A DNA stretch of 20,700 nt from Anaerolineales bacterium. Lineage in GTDB: Bacteria; Chloroflexota; Anaerolineae; Anaerolineales; Villigracilaceae. Position 1 is the stretch's first letter, and every line of letters begins with the position of its first letter. The notes under the pieces are model-generated. The model was not told where the DNA came from, made no database searches, and was given only the letters and a program-made list of their open reading frames with translations. The stretch is taken from the NCBI GenBank assembly GCA_029933275.1, contig JAOZOM010000005.1, forward strand, positions 1 to 20,700, read 5' to 3'. This document shows, piece by piece, positions 5,973-11,822 of this stretch. The position numbers and the translations under genes were made by a program.

Positions 5973-7880
5973 ATGACCACTCCAAACCCAAAAACCCTCC
6001 CTAAAATTCTCTATATCGAAGATAACGCCGATTCACGTCTCCTTGTACAGCGTTTGCTGGCACGTGATTACGTCCTCCTCGAAGCGGATAACTCCATAGA
6101 CGGAATCCAACTCGCCCTCGACACCCACCCCGACCTAATTCTCCTCGACATCAACCTCCCCGACCTAAGCGGGCGAGAAGTAGCGACACGCCTCAATAGC
6201 TCTCTTCCCAATACCCCGATGGTCGCCCTCACTGCCGATATAACCAGCGGTGCGCGCGAACGCGCCCTCGTTGCCGGTTGTGTCGGATTTATGACCAAAC
6301 CCATCAATATCGATTCTTTCAGAGAAGATATAGAAGCCTATCTGCACGGAAAACGCCAATACGCCCAAAAAGCCGACCACCATCTCAAAGCCTATCATCA
6401 AGAATTAGTAGAACACCTCGAGAAAAAAGTGCATGAACTGACCAAAATGGCAGATCATAATAAATTTCTCGACCAACAAAATAAACACGTCATCGCCGAT
6501 ATGCAACGGCATCAACGTCTGCTCAAAGCCGCGGCAAAAGTCGGGCATAATATCACCTCCATTTTCAATTTAGATGAACTCCTCCAAACCACCGTTGATA
6601 TTATTTGCAAAGAATACGAATTCTATTACGCAGGCATCTTCCTCTTAGACCCCAAAAAAGAATGGGCTATCCTCCAAGCGGGCTACGGCAAAGCAGGCAA
6701 CAAAATGGTCGCCAATAACCATAAACTCGCGGTCGGCGGCGATTCGATGATCGGCAACGCCATCCGCAACCAAAAAGGCGAGATTACCGCCGATGTAGGT
6801 AATCAAAAAGATCACTTCAAAAACCCTCTTCTGCCCGAAACGCGCTCAGAGATGGCACTTCCTCTCTCCACTAAAGGGAATACTTTCGGCGCGCTCACCG
6901 TGCAAAGCGAAAAAATCAACGCATTCAGCACCGCCGATATTGATGCCCTCCAAAGCATGGCAGACCAACTCGCCATCGCCATCCGCAACGCGCATCTGCT
7001 CAAAGATCTCAATGCCGCCAATCAAGAAATTCTCCGCACCAAAACTTTTGAAGCCATCGCCACCGCAACGGGAGAAGCAATCCACTGGGTAGGGAACAAA
7101 GCCGCACCCATCCCCGGCAGTGCCGAGCGCGTGCAGGAAGATTTATTCAACTTCCTCGCCATTTTTCAAACCCTTTTGGATTTACCTCCCCAAGAACGGG
7201 ATGCGCATCCCTTTGCGGAAGTTGCGCGCGTGACCTTCAACACGCTTGCCATCAATGGGCAAAATCTCGCCCAAAAAGTGGATGAACTCAACAAGCTCCC
7301 CCCCGACAACCTCCCCCTCGTTGTGGATATCGAATCCACCCTCGAAGATTTGGGCATCGTCAAACAAAGTGCCGAAACCATCCTCAATATCAAAGAAGAC
7401 CTCATCGGACCCGGGCGCATCTCAAAAGCCGAAACCTTTGACCTTTCAGCCCTCATCGAAACCACCATCCTTGGAATGGGATTACCAAAAGATGTTGTCA
7501 CCTCTTCTTCGGCTGAAAAATTGCCCAAAATTTTTGCAGATAAACACCAGCTTGGGCGCGTGCTAATCAACCTAATCAAAAACGCGTGGGAAGCCCTGGG
7601 AAAAAGCGACCAAGCCAAAATCCACGTCTCGGCTCTACCTGCCGAAGAGCAAGATTTTGTTCGGATTGAAGTTAGCGATAATGGACCGGGCATCCCGCCT
7701 GAAATCCTAGAGAAAATTTGGGTCTCGTTTTTCACCACAAAAGGCGATCACGGCGGCACCGGGCTGGGGCTTTCTGCCTGCATGGAAATCATCACTCAAA
7801 GCGGCGGGAAGATTTGGGCAGAAAGCAAAACTGGCGAAGGTGCGACCTTTATCATTCTCTTGCCCACAAAAAAAATCTAA
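5973..7880 (+). CDS. Hybrid sensor histidine kinase, REC-GAF-HATPase
   Basis: The 635-residue cytoplasmic protein has a complete N-terminal receiver (~10-125: Glu16/Asp17 acidic pair, phospho-acceptor Asp59, Thr87, Lys109-Pro110), a helical linker (~128-185), a GAF domain (~186-345), an atypical dimerisation and phospho-acceptor region with H-W-V-G-N-K at 371-376, and an ATP-binding domain (~520-633) with N-box L-I-N-L-I-K-N-A-W-E, G1 D-N-G-P-G-I-P, and G2 G-T-G-L-G-L-S. No membrane segment or signal peptide is visible, so it probably senses an internal ligand through GAF or takes phosphate from another kinase through REC. The H-box differs from standard HisKA; H371 is my proposed acceptor by analogy with H-x-x-x-N-x-x-x-P boxes. 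AAAGG at 5961-5965 precedes the ATG. A stand-alone receiver and a related kinase follow on the same strand. Confidence 0.9.
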   Translation: MTTPNPKTLPKILYIEDNADSRLLVQRLLARDYVLLEADNSIDGIQLALDTHPDLILLDINLPDLSGREVATRLNSSLPNTPMVALTADITSGARERALVAGCVGFMTKPINIDSFREDIEAYLHGKRQYAQKADHHLKAYHQELVEHLEKKVHELTKMADHNKFLDQQNKHVIADMQRHQRLLKAAAKVGHNITSIFNLDELLQTTVDIICKEYEFYYAGIFLLDPKKEWAILQAGYGKAGNKMVANNHKLAVGGDSMIGNAIRNQKGEITADVGNQKDHFKNPLLPETRSEMALPLSTKGNTFGALTVQSEKINAFSTADIDALQSMADQLAIAIRNAHLLKDLNAANQEILRTKTFEAIATATGEAIHWVGNKAAPIPGSAERVQEDLFNFLAIFQTLLDLPPQERDAHPFAEVARVTFNTLAINGQNLAQKVDELNKLPPDNLPLVVDIESTLEDLGIVKQSAETILNIKEDLIGPGRISKAETFDLSALIETTILGMGLPKDVVTSSSAEKLPKIFADKHQLGRVLINLIKNAWEALGKSDQAKIHVSALPAEEQDFVRIEVSDNGPGIPPEILEKIWVSFFTTKGDHGGTGLGLSACMEIITQSGGKIWAESKTGEGATFIILLPTKKI

Positions 7881-7923
7881 AACTGTATATCTTTTGTAAG
7901 GGGAAAAAGGAACGAACTTGGTA

Positions 7924-7935
7924 AACTATATAGTT
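7924..7935. promoter_or_regulatory. Perfect 12-bp palindrome ahead of the receiver gene
   Basis: AACTATATAGTT at 7924-7935 is its own reverse complement and lies 39 bases before the start of the receiver gene. A TTGTCA that resembles a -35 hexamer overlaps its right end (7934-7939), but no good -10 box follows at the right spacing. It may be an operator. I cannot tell whether a promoter starts here. Confidence 0.35.
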
Positions 7936-7974
7936 GTCATACATCAAAATTATTTTTAGAAGAAGGAGAAATTA

Positions 7975-8364
7975 ATGCCCAAATTACTACTCGTTGACGA
8001 TGAAGCCCTCGTGCGCCGCAGTATGCAAAAAACATTGCTTCGCAAGGGATTTGTTGTCGAAACCGCAGGAAATTGCACCGAGGGACTTGAAACCTTTAAA
8101 GCCGCATATAATACCGATGCCCCCATCGACATGGCTCTGCTCGATTTAAATATGCCAAACTTTGATGGTGTCCCCGCTCACGCGGCAGGACTTGATTTAT
8201 TGACCAAATTACGCGAAATAGACCCGAACCTGAACGCCATCGTGCTAACCGCGTATGACGAAGTGGATACCGCCAAAAATGCCGTCCAACGCGGTGCGCG
8301 TAGCTATTTTGTGAAGGGGCGCGAACAAGGGCTAGTGGATTTGATTAACGAGATTTTAGAATAA
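7975..8364 (+). CDS. Stand-alone response regulator receiver
   Basis: The 129-residue product is a single receiver domain of CheY type: acidic pair Asp8/Asp9, phospho-acceptor Asp57 (A-L-L-D-L-N-M-P), Thr92 (V-L-T-A-Y) and Lys114 (Y-F-V-K-G). There is no output domain, so it would act through protein contact or pass phosphate on in a relay. Two oddities: the residue after the conserved Lys is Gly rather than the usual Pro, and the loop after Asp57 carries a few extra residues (F-D-G-V-P-A-H-A-A-G). AAGGAG at 7963-7968 gives a strong ribosome site. It sits 94 bases after one sensor kinase and 75 before another, so it probably links them. Confidence 0.92.
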   Translation: MPKLLLVDDEALVRRSMQKTLLRKGFVVETAGNCTEGLETFKAAYNTDAPIDMALLDLNMPNFDGVPAHAAGLDLLTKLREIDPNLNAIVLTAYDEVDTAKNAVQRGARSYFVKGREQGLVDLINEILE

Positions 8365-8370
8365 AAAGAT

Positions 8371-8422
8371 TTACCACAAAAACATAAAGAAAAACTTTGT
8401 GCTCTTCGTGCCTTTGTGGTGA
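8371..8422. repeat. ACCACAAA-type inverted repeat between receiver and second kinase
   Basis: TTACCACAAA at 8371-8380 faces TTTGTGGTGA at 8413-8422 (one G-T mismatch), with further partial pairing inside (ACATAAAG and ACTTTGTG-like parts). Palindromes starting ACCACA-A/G-A and ending T-C/T-TGTGGT recur in intergenic DNA of many environmental bacteria, so I take it as a dispersed repeat. It fills nearly the whole intergenic gap, ending just before the ribosome site of the next gene. Confidence 0.6.
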
Positions 8423-8439
8423 TAACAAGGAGACTATAA

Positions 8440-10482
8440 ATGACCTCAACCGAAAGACAAGCAACTTTATTAAGCGCAACATTGCGCGTGGCAAATAATA
8501 TCGCATCCATTCTTGACCCGCAAGAACTCTTGCAGCGCACCGTTGATATTATCTGTGACGAATTTGATTTTTATTACGCAGGCGTTTTCCTGCTCGATGA
8601 AGCCAACGAATACGCTGTCCTAAAAGCGGGACGCGGCAAAGCTGGCGATGCAATGCTCGCCGAAAAGCACAAACTTAAAGTGGGCGGCAACTCAATGATT
8701 GGTGCGTCCATCAGTTCACAACACGCCCGTATCGCGCTGGATGTTGGCGAGGAAGCAATCCACTTTAGCAACCCGCACCTCCCCAATACACGCTCTGAGA
8801 TGGCTCTCCCGCTCACGGTAGGGACAAAAGTTTTGGGTGCGGTCACTGTGCAAAGTGAGCAAGAAGCCGCGTTTAGCGATGATGATATTTCAACCCTGCA
8901 AGGTATGGCAGACCAACTCGCCATTGCGATAGATAATGCCAATCAACACGCCGAAAACCAATTCTTGCTCGCACAAGCTGAACGTCGAGCGCGTCTCCTC
9001 GACGCGGCAAATCAGGTCGGGCGCGGGGTCGCCTCCATCCTAGATTTGGACGAACTTCTCCCTCAAACAGTCGATATCATCTGCGAAGCCTATAATTTCT
9101 ACTATGCAGGTGTTTTTCTAATCGATGAAAATAAAGAATACGCCGTTCTCCGTGCCGGACGCGGCGAAGCGGGAAAAACGATGATTAAGCAAAATCATCG
9201 ACTCAAATTGGGCGGCAATTCGATGATTGGCATGGCAGCCCGTGAGCGCATCGCCCGTATCTCGTTGGATGTCGAAGGCGAAGATGCCTTTTTCCGCAAC
9301 CCGCTTCTGCCCGATACTCGCTCCGAAATGGCACTCCCTCTCTGCACAGGTACAAAATGTCTCGGCGCGGTCACCGTCCAAAGCATCGAGGGAAACGCCT
9401 TCAGCGATGACGATATTCAGACCCTCCAAACGATGGCAGACCACCTCGCCATCGCCATCAACAACGCCAATTTGCTCAAAGAACTAGAGCGCACTCACGC
9501 CGAATTGCTCCGCACAAAAACCTACGAAGCCCTCTCTGGCGCAACCACCGAAGCCATCCACTGGATCGGCAATAAAGCTCTCCCCATCACCACCACCGCC
9601 GCTCGAATGCAAGAAGATTTGAATGAAGCCGAGCTAGATATGGAATCGCTCAAAGAAGATTTGGGGATGATTGTGGAATCCGCTACGCTGATTGTGGAGG
9701 TGAAAGAAGCTCTACTCGGACCCGCACGGGAGACCGCTCCCCGCCCCGTGATGCTCGCGGATCTCTGGCTTGCCTCCGCTCATCATGCCGGAACTTCCTC
9801 CGAGAAATTAACCGTTAAATCCACCCCGAACACCCCGCTGGCGATTGGTGATAGTGTCCAACTCGTACGCGCCTTTGGCAATTTGCTCCGCAATGCCGAA
9901 GAAGCGGAAGCCAGCCAAATCACGGTCGAGACTTCCCTCTCCGAAAACGCAGGTTTTGTGACTACGCGCATTTCCGATAACGGCGTTGGCATCCCCGAAG
10001 AGATGCAAGATAAAATTTGGGCATCCTTCTTCTCCACCAAAGGCGAAGGTTTCAAAGGGATGGGCTTGGCTGCCTGCTTACACATCATCTCCCAATTAGA
10101 CGGGAGTATCCGTGTAGAAAGCGAAGCCGAAAAAGGAACCACATTCATCATTGAACTCCCTGCTGCCGAAACCGCACCCCAAGCAGATTTGAGTGGTACA
10201 CAGAAAATTGCCCTGATTGCTCCCGAAGGCGAATGGGCGGATTTCATGAGCGCATCCATCGAAAACCTAAGCAGAGATTTCAACCCCAAAGTTGATTTGC
10301 TTCTCCTAGACGAAATCCTCGCCGAAAAGACCCTACCTACCCTCGAAAAATTGGGCGAAAAAACCCTCATCCTCTCCGCTGCACCAAGCGTAGAAAATAT
10401 CACCAAATATCTCCAAGCCGGTGTAAAAGATGTGGTCTTGAAACCCTACACGACAGAAGAGTTGAAAGAAGTTTTAGGGTAG
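8440..10482 (+). CDS. Sensor histidine kinase, GAF-GAF-HATPase with degenerate receiver
   Basis: The 680-residue soluble protein has two tandem, mutually similar GAF domains (~12-170 and ~185-345). Both share phrases such as T-V-D-I-I-C, F-Y-Y-A-G-V-F-L and G-G-N-S-M-I-G with each other and with the GAF of the kinase upstream. Then come the H-box H-W-I-G-N-K (His374 the proposed acceptor), an ATP-binding domain (~465-575; N-box F-G-N-L-L-R-N-A, G1 D-N-G-V-G-I-P, G2 K-G-M-G-L), and a short receiver-like tail (~588-680). The tail keeps Asp624, Ser646 and Lys668-Pro669 but lacks the acidic pair that binds magnesium, so it may not be phosphorylated. AAGGAGA at 8427-8433 supports the start. A strong terminator follows. 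Input ligand and target are unknown. Confidence 0.9.
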   Translation: MTSTERQATLLSATLRVANNIASILDPQELLQRTVDIICDEFDFYYAGVFLLDEANEYAVLKAGRGKAGDAMLAEKHKLKVGGNSMIGASISSQHARIALDVGEEAIHFSNPHLPNTRSEMALPLTVGTKVLGAVTVQSEQEAAFSDDDISTLQGMADQLAIAIDNANQHAENQFLLAQAERRARLLDAANQVGRGVASILDLDELLPQTVDIICEAYNFYYAGVFLIDENKEYAVLRAGRGEAGKTMIKQNHRLKLGGNSMIGMAARERIARISLDVEGEDAFFRNPLLPDTRSEMALPLCTGTKCLGAVTVQSIEGNAFSDDDIQTLQTMADHLAIAINNANLLKELERTHAELLRTKTYEALSGATTEAIHWIGNKALPITTTAARMQEDLNEAELDMESLKEDLGMIVESATLIVEVKEALLGPARETAPRPVMLADLWLASAHHAGTSSEKLTVKSTPNTPLAIGDSVQLVRAFGNLLRNAEEAEASQITVETSLSENAGFVTTRISDNGVGIPEEMQDKIWASFFSTKGEGFKGMGLAACLHIISQLDGSIRVESEAEKGTTFIIELPAAETAPQADLSGTQKIALIAPEGEWADFMSASIENLSRDFNPKVDLLLLDEILAEKTLPTLEKLGEKTLILSAAPSVENITKYLQAGVKDVVLKPYTTEELKEVLG

Positions 10483-10513
10483 AAAACGAAAATTCAAACC
10501 TCTCTAAGCAAAG

Positions 10514-10552
10514 AAAACCCTTCCGAAGTTTTAAAAACTTCGGAAGGGTTTT
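10514..10552. terminator. Terminator after the second kinase
   Basis: Two 19-base arms (10514-10532 and 10534-10552) are exact reverse complements about a single central base, with core CCCTTCCGAAG and flanking A and T tracts. It is followed by TTTAATT. It ends the signalling cluster and may work in both directions. Confidence 0.9.
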
Positions 10553-10580
10553 TAATTGGATGATGTTACGCAAAGAACTA

Positions 10581-10631
10581 AAACTTATTCGCGTAATTCG
10601 CACATTAGCGAAATTCGCGTTAAAAACTTAA
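10581..10631. repeat. ATTCGCG repeat cluster
   Basis: ATTCGCG occurs at 10587-10593 and 10613-10619, ATTCGC at 10596-10601, with an inverted GCGAA at 10608-10612. The cluster is bounded by a direct repeat AAACTTA at 10581-10587 and 10625-10630 plus one base. It lies in the 329-base gap between the second kinase and the SH3b-C39 gene. Short ATTCGCG-type repeats look like a dispersed intergenic family, but that needs the genome to confirm. Confidence 0.45.
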
Positions 10632-10662
10632 TTTACAAGAACTTATACGTAATATGAGGTAA

Positions 10663-10691
10663 TTGAAGTCCCCGCTCTCTTTTGCTATAAT
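10663..10691 (+). promoter_or_regulatory. Promoter of the SH3b-C39 gene, extended -10
   Basis: TTGAAG at 10663-10668 and a perfect TATAAT at 10686-10691 are separated by exactly 17 bases, and TGC directly before the -10 makes it an extended -10 box. Expected transcription start is near 10698, leaving a leader of about 115 bases. This is the best promoter match in the window. Confidence 0.75.
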
Positions 10692-10701
10692 GACTGAATG
10701 A

Positions 10702-10773
10702 TTGTAGTTAGAGCCATTGCTCGAAACTTTCGATATACATCATAATTACAACATAGCGACCGCTACCTATGTT
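10702..10773 (+). promoter_or_regulatory. Structured 5' leader of the SH3b-C39 gene
   Basis: Within the untranslated leader, TTGTAGTTA (10702-10710) can pair with TAATTACAA (10743-10751), enclosing two small hairpins, GAGC/GCTC (10711-10714, 10719-10722) and TCGAAA/TTTCGA (10721-10726, 10728-10733), which overlap by two bases and so compete. A further hairpin AACATAG/CTATGTT (10750-10756, 10767-10773) follows. A ribosome site GGAGG is at 10798-10802. The layout resembles a regulatory leader, but it matches no riboswitch I can name. Confidence 0.4.
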
Positions 10774-10811
10774 TTCATCGCAATCACCCTATCTAGCGGA
10801 GGGAGAGCATA

Positions 10812-11747
10812 ATGAAATACATCACCATTCGGTTTTCGGCACAGAAAAAATCTGCGCCAAAGGGGCAAAAGATTTTAGACATCCCTCAAGGAGAGCTAGT
10901 AGAATTTCTTGACACCACGAAAGCAAAATATAATGGGGTTGATGCAACTTGGTATAAAGTCCGTTATCGTGGTCACGAGGGGTGGACATTAGCTGATAAC
11001 CTAGACCCCTACCTCTATAAACCGAAAACGGGACAAGTAGATTTTGGCAACTTACAAACAGTAGATGCCCATGATGCGCAACAATATGTCATCATTGACG
11101 GTCACCGAAAAGTCAATCAATGCGGCATTATCTGTACCGCTTACTGCCTTCAAGTCCCATACCCTACTGTAGTAGAAAAATGGAAAGAAAGTAATTCCGC
11201 CCATTATCGAAACACAATGGCTGGAAACAGAGATAAAGGAACCAGCGAGGCACCATTAATCAATATTTTTAAGATATTCGGAAAAGATGCTTTCACAACT
11301 AAAGAATTCTTCCGCAGTCCCGCTTTAAGAAAATCATATCAAACGGCTTATCGTATGAGCGAGGCAATAAAAAACGGTTATGTGATTATCGCCGGCGTAC
11401 AAATTAACCGGTATTCCGGATTAATACAAAACAGAGGGGTTTGGCATTGGGTTGTTCTCCATCATTTCGATTGGAACGGCGGGATAGAAGGTCGTTTGAC
11501 TGTATACAATCCCTATAACAACCGAGACGAATGGGTTAGCCTTGAAGAATTACAACTATCTGCAAAAGGCGGGATTGGAGGTGTAGTCTATAAGATGTAC
11601 GATAAGAAAAAAGAAAAAGATACCGAAAAAAGCAAAGATACGAACACTGAAAAAGATATTGCTTATAAAATGGGCTTCACGGCAGGAAAAGCAAAGGCGA
11701 TTTCAGAAATTCGCAAATTCACAGACAAACTTGAAAACGAACACTAA
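10812..11747 (+). CDS. SH3b domain plus C39-like cysteine peptidase protein
   Basis: The 311-residue product starts with a bacterial SH3 fold (~5-68; W-Y-K-V-R-Y-R-G-H-E-G-W-T), typical of proteins that bind cell wall or peptides. A papain-like C39 fold follows (~85-262): N-Q-C-G-I at 102-106 supplies the oxyanion Gln103 and nucleophile Cys104, W-H-W-V-V-L at 211-216 gives His212, and Y-N-P at 232-234 gives Asn233, together a full triad. A Lys/Glu-rich linker (~264-282) and a short terminal helix end the protein. There is no signal peptide or membrane segment, unlike most SH3b proteins, so its location is unclear. It has its own promoter and terminator, thus forms a single-gene unit. The gene is more AT-rich than the kinases before it. 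The protease call is by motif; substrate is unknown. Confidence 0.75.
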   Translation: MKYITIRFSAQKKSAPKGQKILDIPQGELVEFLDTTKAKYNGVDATWYKVRYRGHEGWTLADNLDPYLYKPKTGQVDFGNLQTVDAHDAQQYVIIDGHRKVNQCGIICTAYCLQVPYPTVVEKWKESNSAHYRNTMAGNRDKGTSEAPLINIFKIFGKDAFTTKEFFRSPALRKSYQTAYRMSEAIKNGYVIIAGVQINRYSGLIQNRGVWHWVVLHHFDWNGGIEGRLTVYNPYNNRDEWVSLEELQLSAKGGIGGVVYKMYDKKKEKDTEKSKDTNTEKDIAYKMGFTAGKAKAISEIRKFTDKLENEH

Positions 11748-11760
11748 ACCGCTTGCAGAA

Positions 11761-11791
11761 AAAAGTCCCCGCTCCTTGAGCGGGGACTTTT
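11761..11791. terminator. Bidirectional terminator between convergent genes
   Basis: A 14-bp perfect stem, AAAAGTCCCCGCTC at 11761-11774 with its complement at 11778-11791, closes on a CTT loop. A runs on the left and T runs on the right give U-tracts in both directions. It lies between the stop codons of the SH3b-C39 gene (plus) and gyrA (minus) and can serve both. Confidence 0.92.
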
Positions 11792-11822
11792 CCTTATTTC
11801 GCATTCCTTATTTCTTCCCCCA

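Noticed and set aside
7166..7738. 190-codon minus-strand frame inside the first kinase
   Set aside because: Lies opposite a well-supported kinase domain and has a Ser/Arg-rich composition typical of antisense frames.
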